Below the pieces are notes generated by a model. That model was not told the origin of the DNA. It did no database searches and worked only from the letters and a program-made list of their open reading frames with translations. The position numbers and the translations under genes were made by a program. Of a DNA stretch of 64,000 nucleotides, positions 32,371-41,022 are shown one piece after another; the stretch's first letter is position 1, and each line of letters starts with the position of its first letter. Origin of the DNA: Pleomorphomonas diazotrophica (GTDB lineage Bacteria > Pseudomonadota > Alphaproteobacteria > Rhizobiales > Pleomorphomonadaceae). The DNA is taken from positions 1 to 64,000 of the forward strand of contig NZ_PJNW01000019.1 in the NCBI RefSeq assembly GCF_002844595.1. The letters run 5' to 3'.

Positions 32371-32387
32371 GTAACTCCATATGTTAC
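32371..32387. promoter_or_regulatory. GTAAC-N7-GTTAC dyad
   Basis: Inverted repeat in the divergent gap between the flavoprotein operon and aadA. It resembles sites of Rrf2- or ArsR-type repressors; no such regulator is encoded nearby, so the binder is unknown. Confidence 0.5.
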
Positions 32388-32489
32388 GATATGCAATGTC
32401 TCAAGCGCTGACGGCGTCGGCGGGCCGGTGTTGGTACCAACGGTCGACCCGGCTATCCTGTTCCCCGGCATGGCGCAGGAGGGGCAGCG

Positions 32490-33251
32490 ATGCAGGCGGC
32501 GGAGGTGAAGCAGGTCCAGGCGGTGGTGGCGGCGCTGCGGGCCATCTTGCCGAACGCGCTCGCCGCTGTTTACCTGCATGGCTCGGCGGCGGCCGGCGGG
32601 CTGCGGCCGCAGAGCGACATCGACCTGATGGCGATCACCTCGCGGACGATGACCGGGGCGGAGCGCCGCGCGCTGCTTGCCGCCCTGATGGCCCTGTCGG
32701 GGCGGTTTCCCCGCGAGGATGACGCGCCGCGCTGCCTCGAGGTGATGGTGTTCGTCGCGGGCGAGGCCATGCGCGCCTATCCGGCGCAGGCGGATTTTCT
32801 CTATGGCGAGTGGCTGCGGCAGGGCTTTGACGAAGGCGGTATTCCCGAGCCCGTCGCCAGCGCCGACAACACGCTGATCCTGGCCGAGGCGCGGCAGGCG
32901 GCCATCCCCCTCGTCGGTCCGCCGGCGCCGGAGCTGCTGCCCGAACCATCGGCGGAGGTGGTGCGCCGGGCCATGCGGGACGCAGTTCCGGCACTGATGG
33001 CCGGACTGGCCGGCGACGAGCGGAACGTGCTGCTCACGCTGGCCCGCATGTGGCGCACCGCCGAGATGGGCGATTTCGTTGCCAAGGACGTTGCCGCCGC
33101 CTGGGCCGCGCCGCGCCTCCCCGAGCCAGACCGCTCGACCCTTGACCTGGCGCGCCGGGCCTATCTCGGCGAAGTCGCCGATACCTGGGTTGGCCGGCGG
33201 CGGGCCGCGGAGAGCGCCGCTGCTTGTCTCAGGGAGCGGATGCCGCTGTGA
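32490..33251 (+). CDS. AadA-family aminoglycoside nucleotidyltransferase
   Basis: 253-residue protein with the nucleotidyltransferase signature HGSAAAGGLRPQSDIDL (about 30-46; GS and DxD residues bind Mg-ATP) and the C-terminal LTLARMWRTAEMG (about 172-184) found in ANT(3'')-type streptomycin/spectinomycin enzymes. Members transfer AMP to the drug. Its position among chromosomal genes, with no integron signature, suggests an intrinsic rather than cassette-borne copy. Whether it confers resistance is not known. Confidence 0.85.
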   Translation: MQAAEVKQVQAVVAALRAILPNALAAVYLHGSAAAGGLRPQSDIDLMAITSRTMTGAERRALLAALMALSGRFPREDDAPRCLEVMVFVAGEAMRAYPAQADFLYGEWLRQGFDEGGIPEPVASADNTLILAEARQAAIPLVGPPAPELLPEPSAEVVRRAMRDAVPALMAGLAGDERNVLLTLARMWRTAEMGDFVAKDVAAAWAAPRLPEPDRSTLDLARRAYLGEVADTWVGRRRAAESAAACLRERMPL

Positions 33252-33290
33252 GGCGGACGTAGTGCCAGCCTGTCGGCGAGAGACTGATAT

Positions 33291-33354
33291 CGGCTCGGTC
33301 GCCTCCGATCACGCCGTCGGCTCGTGGGCGAGGATGGTGCGGCCGCCGTCGGCC
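33291..33354 (-). pseudogene. Duplicated 3' end of an SDR gene
   Basis: 64 bp nearly identical (two mismatches) to 34824-34886, the last codons and tail of the SDR gene at 34842-35609. It abuts a DPR outer end (GACTGATATCGG) on its left and a foreign Ala/Pro-rich frame on its right. It is a stray gene-end fragment rather than a gene. Confidence 0.85.
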
Positions 33355-33486
33355 GCCGTGCCGCCGCCGGTGGTCAAGACGCCTGCCAAGGCGCCGGCGG
33401 GCAAGGCGCCCGTGGTTGCGACCGCGCCGGCTGCGGGGCAGGTGGCCCCGGTGGCGCCGGCGACGCAGGCCCCGGCGAAGCCGTAA
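33355..33486 (+). pseudogene. Ala/Pro/Lys-rich C-terminal gene fragment
   Basis: The open frame VKTPAKAPAGKAPVVATAPA to QAPAKP-stop has the low-complexity Ala-Pro-Lys composition of protein tails, and a terminator follows 20 nt later. No start or upstream domain belongs to it. It looks like the 3' end of another gene, possibly phage-derived, left after a rearrangement. Confidence 0.45.
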
Positions 33487-33506
33487 GCTGTCGGCCGACG
33501 AGTTGA

Positions 33507-33536
33507 GCCGCCCGCTGCGAGACCGGCGGGCGGTCT
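33507..33536 (+). terminator. Terminator-like hairpin after gene fragment
   Basis: Stem GCCGCCCGC / GCGGGCGGT with loop TGCGAGACCG, followed by CTTGT. It probably belonged to the fragment before it. Confidence 0.55.
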
Positions 33537-33604
33537 TGTCCGCCTGGGTGCAACCGAGGCTCCGCTGGTTCATCGCTTGCGCTTCGGACGATCGGGAGCC
33601 TCGC

Positions 33605-34561
33605 TCAGAGGTCGCCCTGCTTCTGTGGCTTGGCGCCCATTTCCCTGTCGATCTGGTCCTCGAAGGCGCGCTTCTTGCCGGCAACGAACTCGCGGTAGCC
33701 CTCCGGATCGACCCAGACGGCGGGGCCTTCCTGCGCCATGCGCTTCAGCTTGCCCTCCATGTCGAAATACTCGGTATGATGGCCGAACCACATGTCCGGC
33801 TTCAGCATTTCCTGGATGTGATGGGTGCGGCGGTAGTCGTCGGCGATGCCGGGGTAGTCGGCATCCGGGCCGGTGAGCCTGTAGCCGGGGTTGAAGCCGC
33901 CGCCGTCGGGAAACACCACCAGATAGGTCTTGCCGGCTTCGGTGACGTGGGTGACCCAGGTGGTGGAGCCGCGCGTGTGTCCGGGGGTGCTGAGGGCGGT
34001 GAGCGTCACCTCACCCAGCGTCACGCGGTCGCCGTCGCGCAGGGCACGGTCGACCTTCACCGGCTCCTGGCCCATCACCTGCCAGTCCTTGCCATAGTGG
34101 AAGTCGCTCTTGCCGCCGTCCTCGAGCATGGCAATGTCCGGCTCCATGATGTCCACCTGGGCGCCGGAGAGTTTCTTGAGGTAGGCGAAGCCGCCGGCAT
34201 GGTCGGAGTGGCCGTGGCCGTTGATGATGATCTTGATGTTTTTCGGATCGAAACCGAGTTTCCTGATCGACGCCTCGACCATCGGACCGGAGGTGGGGTC
34301 GCCAGTGTTGAGCAGGATCAGCCCGTCGCTGGTGGCGAAGAGATAGGAGCCGAGGCCGCGCGTGCCGACGAAGTTCAGCGCGCCGGCGATGTGGAACGGC
34401 TCCTGCGGCTCGCGCCAGTGCAGCGCCTCGGTGGCCAGCGTGATGAACAGCTTGTTGTCTTTCGCAAGATCCTCGGCGGTCGGCCGCTTGTCCTGGGCGA
34501 CGGCCGGCGCGAGCGTGGCGAGCAAGGCGAGGGCCGGCACGAACAGGCGATGATGCAGCAT
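33605..34561 (-). CDS. Subclass B3-like metallo-beta-lactamase/MBL-fold hydrolase
   Basis: 318-residue secreted MBL protein with signal peptide (FVPALALLATLAPAVAQ). Zinc ligands appear in order: GHGHSDHAGG (about 116-125), PGHTRGSTTW (about 195-204) and GHHTEYFD (about 263-270). The C-terminus EGYREFVAGKKRAFEDQIDR is close to chromosomal B3 beta-lactamases. These hydrolyse beta-lactams in the periplasm, but lactonases and other hydrolases share the fold. It stands alone between an SDR fragment and an SDR gene; induction elements are not visible. Confidence 0.82.
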   Translation of the reverse strand: MLHHRLFVPALALLATLAPAVAQDKRPTAEDLAKDNKLFITLATEALHWREPQEPFHIAGALNFVGTRGLGSYLFATSDGLILLNTGDPTSGPMVEASIRKLGFDPKNIKIIINGHGHSDHAGGFAYLKKLSGAQVDIMEPDIAMLEDGGKSDFHYGKDWQVMGQEPVKVDRALRDGDRVTLGEVTLTALSTPGHTRGSTTWVTHVTEAGKTYLVVFPDGGGFNPGYRLTGPDADYPGIADDYRRTHHIQEMLKPDMWFGHHTEYFDMEGKLKRMAQEGPAVWVDPEGYREFVAGKKRAFEDQIDREMGAKPQKQGDL

Positions 34562-34841
34562 GATGGTCCCCCTTTTCCGTTGGTTGGACAGATTGGCGCG
34601 GCCGCCACCGTCCGGACGGCCGGGCAGGCACTGGATGCGAAAAGCTGCATCCGTCAGTCGCGAGGGAAAATCGCAGGTTCAAATCCTGACTTGTCTCTCA
34701 GGATAATCCCGTTCGATGAACTTTCCGAGGAATTGTTTGCAAGGGGGCAAGGCCAAGGGCGCCGGATGACGGGCCCGGCGCCGTCTGGCCCCGAGGTCCG
34801 ACCTGCGCCTCACGCCCCGGTTCCGGCTCGGTCGCCTCCGA

Positions 34842-35609
34842 TCACGCCGTCGGTTCGTGGGCGAGGATGGTGCGGCCGCCGTCGACCGGCAGGACGGCGC
34901 CGGTGATGAAGCTGGCGGCATCGGACAGCAGGAACTCGACGGCCGCCACGACCTCCTCGGCGCGGGCGACGCGGCCGAGGGGATGGACCTCGGCCATCTC
35001 CGCCTCCAGGCGGGCGGCGCGGGACGGGCCGATCGCGGCGAGCAGATCCTCGTAACGCTGGGTGGATACCGTACCCGGGGCGACGGCGTTCACCCGGATG
35101 CCCTCACGGCCGTAGTCGACGGCCAGGGCCCGCGTCAGGCCCTCGATCGCCGTCTTGGCGCAGACATAGGGCAGGCCGCCCGGCACCGCCTGGCGCCCCT
35201 GGTGCGAGGACATGTTGACGATGGCCCCGGCCGTTCCCGCGGCAAGGAACGCCCGCACCGCCGCCCGGCAGCCGGCCACGGCGCTCCGGAGATTGGTGTC
35301 GATGGCGGCCATGATGCGGCGGGTGTCGGCGCTGTGCACGGACAGATCCTCGAAGATCGCCGCGTTGTTGACCCAGCCGGCGAGAGGCGCCATCCGCGCC
35401 GCTGCCTCGGCGGCGGCGACCGCAACCGCATCGTCCGAGATGTTGCCGACGAAGGGCATGATCCGGGCGGACGGGTCCGACTTCGTCCAGGCGAGCAAGG
35501 CGGCGTCGATATCGACGGCCAGCACCTGGTGGCTTTCGTCCGCCGCGAGGCGCGTTGCGATGGCGCGGCCGATACCCTTGCCGGCTCCGGTGACCACGAA
35601 GGATTTCAT
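34842..35609 (-). CDS. Short-chain dehydrogenase/reductase, classical SDR
   Basis: 255-residue classical SDR: VTGAGKGIGRAIATRL (about 6-21, NAD(P)-binding TGxxxGIG), NNAAIF near 82, catalytic NMSSHQGRQAVPGGLPYVCA with Ser-Tyr, YVCAKTAIEGLTRALA (Tyr-x3-Lys), and a C-terminal TGAVLPVDGG. Substrate unknown, sugar or secondary alcohol plausible. Divergent from a LacI-family gene with an operator between, so probably sugar-inducible. Its 3' end is duplicated at 33291. Confidence 0.9.
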   Translation of the reverse strand: MKSFVVTGAGKGIGRAIATRLAADESHQVLAVDIDAALLAWTKSDPSARIMPFVGNISDDAVAVAAAEAAARMAPLAGWVNNAAIFEDLSVHSADTRRIMAAIDTNLRSAVAGCRAAVRAFLAAGTAGAIVNMSSHQGRQAVPGGLPYVCAKTAIEGLTRALAVDYGREGIRVNAVAPGTVSTQRYEDLLAAIGPSRAARLEAEMAEVHPLGRVARAEEVVAAVEFLLSDAASFITGAVLPVDGGRTILAHEPTA

Positions 35610-35675
35610 GTCGGCCTCCTCGGGTAATGATGCCCCATTGATAGTCCAGTCGCAGCCAACCGGTCAACAATTTCT

Positions 35676-35691
35676 ATCGAAGCACTTCGAT
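35676..35691. promoter_or_regulatory. LacI-type operator
   Basis: ATCGAAG-CA-CTTCGAT, 7-bp arms, in the 156-bp gap between the SDR gene and the divergent LacI-family gene; typical size for a LacI-family dimer. Confidence 0.72.
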
Positions 35692-35765
35692 TGTCTGAGG
35701 GGGCGGGAACGGCTATGTGTTGGCCGAACGGGCCGGCATCCTTGCAGCCGACCGGGGAGGCACCT

Positions 35766-36758
35766 TTGCAGCCGACGATCTATGATGTCGCCAAGGCGGC
35801 CGGCGTGAGCATCTCGACGGTGTCGCTGGCGCTCAACCGCCCGGAGAGGGTGAGCCGCGCCACCCGCGAACGGGTGCTCGGCGCCATCGACGCGCTCGGC
35901 TTCGTGCCGCGGGCCGAGGCGGTGGCCAAGGCGCGGCGCGGCCTGAAGCGCATCGGCGTCGTCGGGCCCTTCACGCGCTATCCGAGCTATCGGCGGCGCG
36001 TGGCCGGGGTCGTCGAGGCCGCGTCGGCGGCCGGGTTCGAGGTGGTGATCTACGACTCCCTCTCCGCCACCGAGGCCGAGGCGCCGCTCCTCGATTCCTT
36101 GCCGCTCACCGGCCGGGTCGACGCCCTGATGATCGTCAGCCTGCCGGTGGACGACGCGGCGCTCGACAGGCTGACCGACCTTTCGATCGAGGCGGTTCTG
36201 GTCGATGGCCGCCGGCCGGGCCTCGATTGCGTGTTCATCGACAACGCCCGGGGCGGGGCGCTCGCCGCCGAGCATCTGATGGCGAGGGGCTGCCGCAGCT
36301 TCGCCTTGCTGGGCGAGCGGACCGAGGACGCCGTGCTCGCCACCCATCTCGCCGAACGGGGACGCGGCTATGTCGCCGCCTTGGAGGCGCGCGGCCATCG
36401 GGTGCCCGAGGAGAACCGCATCACCGCCCGCATGGACCTTCAGGATGCGACGGCCGCCGCCATGGCGCTGCTCTCACGGCCCGACCGCCCCGACGCCGTC
36501 TTCGCGGCCTCCGACCTGCTGGCGGCCGGCGTGCTCTCGGCCGCAAGGGCGCTCGGCCTCGGCGTGCCGGAGGACGTGGCGGTGGTCGGCTTCGACGACG
36601 GCACGCTGGCCGAGGCGCTGGGCCTCACCAGCATCCGCCAGCCGTTCGAGGAGTCGGGCCGGGTCGGGTTCGACCTGCTGCAGCGCCGCCTCGGCGGCGG
36701 CACGGGCACGCGCGAGGTCCAGCTCGGGCTGGAGCTGATCGAGCGCGGGACGAGCTGA
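35766..36758 (+). CDS. LacI-family transcriptional regulator
   Basis: About 330 residues: HTH PTIYDVAKAAGVSISTVSLA, hinge FVPRAEAVAKARRG, then the sugar-binding domain (GVVGPFTRYPSYRRRVAGVV; FIDNARGGALAAEHLMARG; VAVVGFDDGTLAEAL). The start is uncertain: TTG at 35766 has GGGGAGG 5-11 nt upstream, whereas ATG at 35715 also has a G-rich stretch. It lies opposite an SDR gene, with an operator between, so regulation of that SDR by a sugar ligand is likely. Confidence 0.85.
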   Translation: MQPTIYDVAKAAGVSISTVSLALNRPERVSRATRERVLGAIDALGFVPRAEAVAKARRGLKRIGVVGPFTRYPSYRRRVAGVVEAASAAGFEVVIYDSLSATEAEAPLLDSLPLTGRVDALMIVSLPVDDAALDRLTDLSIEAVLVDGRRPGLDCVFIDNARGGALAAEHLMARGCRSFALLGERTEDAVLATHLAERGRGYVAALEARGHRVPEENRITARMDLQDATAAAMALLSRPDRPDAVFAASDLLAAGVLSAARALGLGVPEDVAVVGFDDGTLAEALGLTSIRQPFEESGRVGFDLLQRRLGGGTGTREVQLGLELIERGTS

Positions 36759-36809
36759 TGCGCCAGCCGCCCGCCGGTTTCTCGACGGGCGGCGCCTTGC
36801 GGTCCGGGC

Positions 36810-37559
36810 TTACCAGCCCTGGTCGATGGGCAGCACGAAGAGTTCGGCCACGTTGACGTGGGCGGGAGCGCCGGCGGCGAACAGGATGGTGTCGGCGATG
36901 TCGCCGGGCTTCAGGAAGGTGAGCTGGTCGGCCAGCTCTTCCATCTGCTTGCGATAGCCCTCGTCGGTGATGCTTTCATAAAGCTCGGTGTCCACCGCAC
37001 CCGGCTGGATGCAGGTGACGCGGATGTTGTGGCTGGCGCCCAGCTCCATGCGCAGCCCGTCGGAAAAGGCGGCGATGGCATGCTTGGTGGCGCAATAGAC
37101 CGTCAGGCCCTTGAACACCTTGCGGCCGGCGATGGACGACATGTTGAAGATGTGACCGGAGCGCTGTTTCATCATCTGCGGCAGCACGGCGGCGGTGGTG
37201 TTGAACAGGCCCTTGACGTTGACGTCCACCATGCGGGCCCACTCGTCGGTCTTCAGTTTCTCGATATCGGACAGCGGCATCAGGCCGGCGTTGTTGACGA
37301 GGATGTCGATCGAGCCATAGGCGTCGATCAGCTTCTTGACGCCCGCCTCGACGGCGGCGACGTCGGTGACGTCCATCTCGATCGGCAGCGCCTCGCCGCC
37401 CTTGTCGCGAATGGTGGCGGCCAATGCGTCGAGCCTGCCCTTGCGACGGGCGGCGATGCCGACCTTGACGCCGGCCCCGGCCAACGTCTCGGCCGTGGCG
37501 GCGCCGATGCCGCTGGAGGCGCCGGTGACGAGCGCGACTTTGCCTTGGATATGGGTCAT
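36810..37559 (-). CDS. SDR-family NADP-dependent oxidoreductase (YdfG-like)
   Basis: 249-residue classical SDR. TGASSGIGAATAETLAGAGV near 13, MDVTDVAAVEAGV near 63, NNAGLMPLSD, catalytic serine in NMSSIAGRKVFKG and YCATKHAIAAFSDGLRMELG. Members with this C-terminus (VNVAELFVLPIDQGW) include serine/3-hydroxy acid dehydrogenases like YdfG. An AraC gene lies downstream; no operon evidence is seen. Confidence 0.9.
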   Translation of the reverse strand: MTHIQGKVALVTGASSGIGAATAETLAGAGVKVGIAARRKGRLDALAATIRDKGGEALPIEMDVTDVAAVEAGVKKLIDAYGSIDILVNNAGLMPLSDIEKLKTDEWARMVDVNVKGLFNTTAAVLPQMMKQRSGHIFNMSSIAGRKVFKGLTVYCATKHAIAAFSDGLRMELGASHNIRVTCIQPGAVDTELYESITDEGYRKQMEELADQLTFLKPGDIADTILFAAGAPAHVNVAELFVLPIDQGW

Positions 37560-37699
37560 CTCACTCTCCTCGTGGATTGCGGGCCGCTTCCGGAAGGGCG
37601 CGTGTTGCTGTCGACGAGGAGAAGCCTAGGGAGGGGAATGCTGCCGTTCTCGCGGGATCTTGCGTCAACTGTCGGGATGTTGCGCAATTCTCGCGAGGC

Positions 37700-38626
37700 T
37701 CAGGCGCTGCGGTACGCGCTGGGGGCGAGGCCCGTTTCCCGCCGGAAGATCTGCGAGAAGTGGCTGTGGCTGGAGTAGCCGACGGAAAGGGCCACGTCGA
37801 TGATGCTGGCGTCGGTCTCCTGCAGGAGGCGCCGCGCCTCGGCGACGCGCAGGCGGATGAAGAAATGCGACGGCGATAGGCCGGTGGACTGCTTGAAGAG
37901 GCGGCTGAAGTGGAAGGCGCTCATGCCCACGGCTTCGGCCAGTTGTCGGAGGTCGAAGGGCCGGTCGATGCCCGCTTCCATCAGCGCGACGACGCGCCGG
38001 AGCTTGGCGCCGGGCAGGGTGGCCGCCTGGCGCGAGGGGTCCGCCCGCCCGTAGCGCCGCGCGAGATGGGCGGCAAGGCTCTGCGCCAAGCCCTCGACGA
38101 ACAGGGGATCGGCATCGAGAGGGGCGGCGAGCTCGTCATGGACGAGACGGAGGAGATGCGACAGCGTGGCGTCGCGGCCGCCGGCCACTTCCCTCAGCGC
38201 CAGCCGCTCGTCGGAGCCGGTCACCTCCCGCGCCACCCGCTCGAAGAGCGGTACGGAGAGATAGAGGTGCATCACCTTGAAGGGCTCGACGCCCTCCGCC
38301 CGCCATCGCAGCTCGTAAGGCCCCGGGGCGTGGGCGAGGAAGAAGTCGCCGGCCGTGACGCGGCTGGCCTCCCAGGCGCCGCCCGGGTCGCGCGCCTCCA
38401 CGGTCATGTCGCCGGAGATCACCCAGACGATCAGCGGCTCGGCCACGGCCGGGATCAGCACCGGCCGCTGCACCGGGGGGCGCAGGAACTCCTCGACGAA
38501 CAGGTCCTTCCAGGCCGGCCCGTCGCTGGTGGCGAGCCGGGTGCCGTTGATGTAGCAGCCGAGGGTGACCGGGGAGGTGCGCTCGGGAATGTCGAGCGTG
38601 CAGGCGCGTAGCAGTTGGTCGGCCAT
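37700..38626 (-). CDS. AraC-family transcriptional regulator
   Basis: 308-residue regulator with a cupin-like N-terminal sensor (PLIVWVISGDMTVEARDPGG, then AGDFFLAHAPGPYELRWRA) and a C-terminal double HTH (FDLRQLAEAVGMSAFHFSRL, SIIDVALSVGYSSHSHFSQI). This arrangement is the AraC_binding_2 type. ATG at 38626 has GGGAGACGAC upstream. It is divergent from the polysaccharide lyase gene at 38826, so it may control that gene; the ligand is unknown. Confidence 0.9.
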   Translation of the reverse strand: MADQLLRACTLDIPERTSPVTLGCYINGTRLATSDGPAWKDLFVEEFLRPPVQRPVLIPAVAEPLIVWVISGDMTVEARDPGGAWEASRVTAGDFFLAHAPGPYELRWRAEGVEPFKVMHLYLSVPLFERVAREVTGSDERLALREVAGGRDATLSHLLRLVHDELAAPLDADPLFVEGLAQSLAAHLARRYGRADPSRQAATLPGAKLRRVVALMEAGIDRPFDLRQLAEAVGMSAFHFSRLFKQSTGLSPSHFFIRLRVAEARRLLQETDASIIDVALSVGYSSHSHFSQIFRRETGLAPSAYRSA

Positions 38627-38825
38627 GTCGTCTCCCGCGGGCGGCATCCGGGCGTGATGGGGCAAGAAGCTCGTCCTCAACGCCTGAAGCCGGCGCAGGT
38701 TGCATGGCCCGGGCCATTGTCCGCTTCGGCTCGCTTGAGGGGGGCGCCGGTGCCGCTGCAAAGGTGATTGCAATACTATGGATATGCGTTAGCCTCGATC
38801 GGGTCCGGCGCCTGGGGGCTGCGAG

Positions 38826-39617
38826 ATGATCGGAAAACTTGTCCTTTCTGTCTGCCTTGGGCTGCTCCTTGCGCCGGCCGAGGCGGATGCCGGGCGCCTT
38901 TCCGGCGAGCGGTCGCTCAACACCAAGCCGCATGGGCTGACGATCGTCGACGCCCCTGTGCGGGCCGGCCGGCAGGCGCAGCGCTTCGAGGTGCGAGCCG
39001 GCGATTGCGGCCGGGACTCGGGCTGGGACGACTGCGCCACCAACCGCGAGCGGTCGGAGTTCACGCTGGGCAAGTCGTTCCAGTATGGCTCGGACCAGTG
39101 GATCGGCTTCAGCGTCTGGCTGCCGCCGGATTTCCGCGCCAGCTCCAAGGTCAACACCACGGTGGGACAGATTCACCAGCGCGGCGGGCCGGGCGGCACG
39201 GCCGGGGGCTTTGCCTCCTTCCCGCCGCTGGTGCAACTGGAAATGCGCGGCGACCGCTACAAGGCCACGGTGCACGTGCTCTCGGGCAGCGCCGCCAATG
39301 TGCGCGACGACGTGAAGGAGTTCACGCTGGCGCCGATCAAGGCGATGCGCGGCAAGTGGACGGATGTGGTCCTCCATCTCGATACGGCGAGCGGCGCCGA
39401 TCTTCTGGAGGTGTTCATCAACGGCAAGCGGCAGGCGAAGCTCTCCGGCTTCATCGCCTTCCAGCCGAAGAACTATTACGTGAAATACGGCATCTACCGC
39501 TCCTTTGTCAGCCGCCATGGTGGGCCGATGCCGACGCAGGTGGTGGTGATCGACGAGGTCAAGATGGGCCGCTCACTGGCGGAGGTCAGCGTCGATCCGC
39601 AGCGCCCCGTGGATTGA
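38826..39617 (+). CDS. Polysaccharide lyase of the heparin-lyase-I-like fold
   Basis: 263-residue secreted protein: signal peptide (LVLSVCLGLLLAPAEADA), then RFEVRAGDCGRDSGWDDCAT with two cysteines, RSEFTLGKSFQYGSDQWIGF, VGQIHQRGGPGG and QVVVIDEVKMGRSL. These match the jelly-roll heparin-lyase-I-like family that cleaves acidic polysaccharides such as glucuronan or alginate. It is divergent from an AraC gene and probably acts in the periplasm or outside the cell. Confidence 0.82.
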   Translation: MIGKLVLSVCLGLLLAPAEADAGRLSGERSLNTKPHGLTIVDAPVRAGRQAQRFEVRAGDCGRDSGWDDCATNRERSEFTLGKSFQYGSDQWIGFSVWLPPDFRASSKVNTTVGQIHQRGGPGGTAGGFASFPPLVQLEMRGDRYKATVHVLSGSAANVRDDVKEFTLAPIKAMRGKWTDVVLHLDTASGADLLEVFINGKRQAKLSGFIAFQPKNYYVKYGIYRSFVSRHGGPMPTQVVVIDEVKMGRSLAEVSVDPQRPVD

Positions 39618-39653
39618 GGGGCAGGATAGAGCGAGGGGGAGTGAGGTGCTCCC

Positions 39654-40643
39654 CTAGGCACAGCTCATCGGCGGCTGCTTCGCCGCCTCGATCGCCCGGT
39701 GGATGAGCGCCAGCGCCGCCGTGGCGGCTTCGGGGGTGAAGGCGAGGGGGGCGTTGCCGGCGATGGCATCCACGACGTTGGCGTAGAAGTCGTGCTGGCG
39801 GGAGGGTTCGAGCGGCACGCGCTCGCGGATCGCTTCCCCGGCGCGGTCGGTGTGGAGGAGGGCGGTCGGCGGCTCGCCTTCGGGGTAGGCGTTCTCGTGC
39901 GGGATGATCAGCGAGCCCTTCCGGCCATGGGCGGTGATCACCGGCCCCTGTTCGCGGACGAAGGTGCTGGCGCGCAGAAGCACGCGGTGGCCGGGGTAGC
40001 GGAAGCGCACGTCGAAGAAATCGGTGGCGGCGCCGGGCCGGCGCAGCGAGTCCATGTCGGCGGCGACCGTTTCAGGCGGCCCGAACAGGTGAAGCATGCC
40101 TTCGACGAGATGGATGCCGAGGTCGAACCAGGTGCCGGCGCCGGGCAGGTCGTCCTCCTTCCAGCGCTTGTGGGTGACGTGGGCGCGATAGCGGTCGTAG
40201 TGCCATTCCAGCTCGACGAGATCGCCGAGGTCGCCGGCGTCGAGATGGCGCTTCAGCGTCAGGACATCGCCGTCGAGCCGGCGGTTGTGGAAGACGGCGA
40301 GGAGGCGGTTGGCAGCCCGGGCCTCGGCGGTGAGGGCGCGGGCGTCGTCGAGGGTGACGGTGATGGGCTTTTCCAGCACCACGTGCTTGCCGGCGGCGAG
40401 CGCGGCGCTGGCCATCGGGTAGTGCAGCTCGTTGGGCGTGTTGACGACGACGAGGTCGATGGCGGGATCGTCGAGGATGGCCTGGAAGTTGGGGACGCAG
40501 CGGACGCCCTCGGGCTCGCTGCCATCGGGGCCGGAGCGGCGCAGGATGGCCGTGAGCCGGAGGCGCGGCTCGGCGGCGATCAGCGGCTCATGGAACTCCC
40601 GGCCCGACATGCCCCAGGCGGCAAGGGCGACGTTGATGGTCAT
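39654..40643 (-). CDS. Gfo/Idh/MocA-family oxidoreductase
   Basis: 329-residue NAD(P)-dependent dehydrogenase acting on sugars or related polyols. Rossmann start NVALAAWGMSGREFHEPLIA near 4, the conserved EKPITVTLDDARALTAEARA (Glu-Lys-Pro) near 92, and GTWFDLGIHLVEGMLHLFG with the catalytic histidine pattern near 175. Length and motif order are as in YdgJ-like members. No transporter or kinase lies beside it, so the substrate is not inferable. Confidence 0.92.
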   Translation of the reverse strand: MTINVALAAWGMSGREFHEPLIAAEPRLRLTAILRRSGPDGSEPEGVRCVPNFQAILDDPAIDLVVVNTPNELHYPMASAALAAGKHVVLEKPITVTLDDARALTAEARAANRLLAVFHNRRLDGDVLTLKRHLDAGDLGDLVELEWHYDRYRAHVTHKRWKEDDLPGAGTWFDLGIHLVEGMLHLFGPPETVAADMDSLRRPGAATDFFDVRFRYPGHRVLLRASTFVREQGPVITAHGRKGSLIIPHENAYPEGEPPTALLHTDRAGEAIRERVPLEPSRQHDFYANVVDAIAGNAPLAFTPEAATAALALIHRAIEAAKQPPMSCA

Positions 40644-40704
40644 GATGTCCGCTCCCAGAGTGTGAACGGGCAGTATGATGGCTTGGGGGATGTTTCGCCA
40701 GAGA

Positions 40705-40890
40705 GGGAGAGTGATATCGGCCGCAGAGATTTCTTGTCCTGAGGTCCTCGCTTTCGCAAGGATGACAGACCTATATAATTGTTTTCATACATATAATTCT
40801 GTCTTCCTACGCGAAGGCCGCTTGAATTCATGTATGAGTTCACGGTGGACCTCGGGACGGTGAGGCGAGCGGCTGATATCGGGCATCCGG
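40705..40890. repeat. DPR12 with imperfect nested palindrome
   Basis: Left arm GTGATATCGGCCG to GGATGACAG, hairpin of the CCTCGC-TTTC-GCAAGG type; right arm starts TGTCTTCC (one change) and carries the insert at 40821-40844, CTTGAATTCA with a partly mismatched partner TGAGTTCACG; ends at TGATATCGGGC. The remaining gap to 41022 shows no gene. Confidence 0.85.
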
Positions 40891-41022
40891 AGAGGACACG
40901 GCTTCCGGCTTTGCCAGAGCGAGCCGGCGGTTCGCGCGGCATGCGGCCCGGCGCGTAGCCTCCATGTGGGAAGTCTGGCAGGATAGGCCTTCCGTTCCCC
41001 GTCCTCCCCTTGGGCTGTTCGC

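Noticed and set aside
34671-34689. tRNA-like T-arm sequence GCAGGTTCAAATCCTG.
   Set aside because: It resembles the end of a tRNA but there is no upstream cloverleaf and no CCA. It could be a fragment used as an attachment site, but one 19-nt match is too little.
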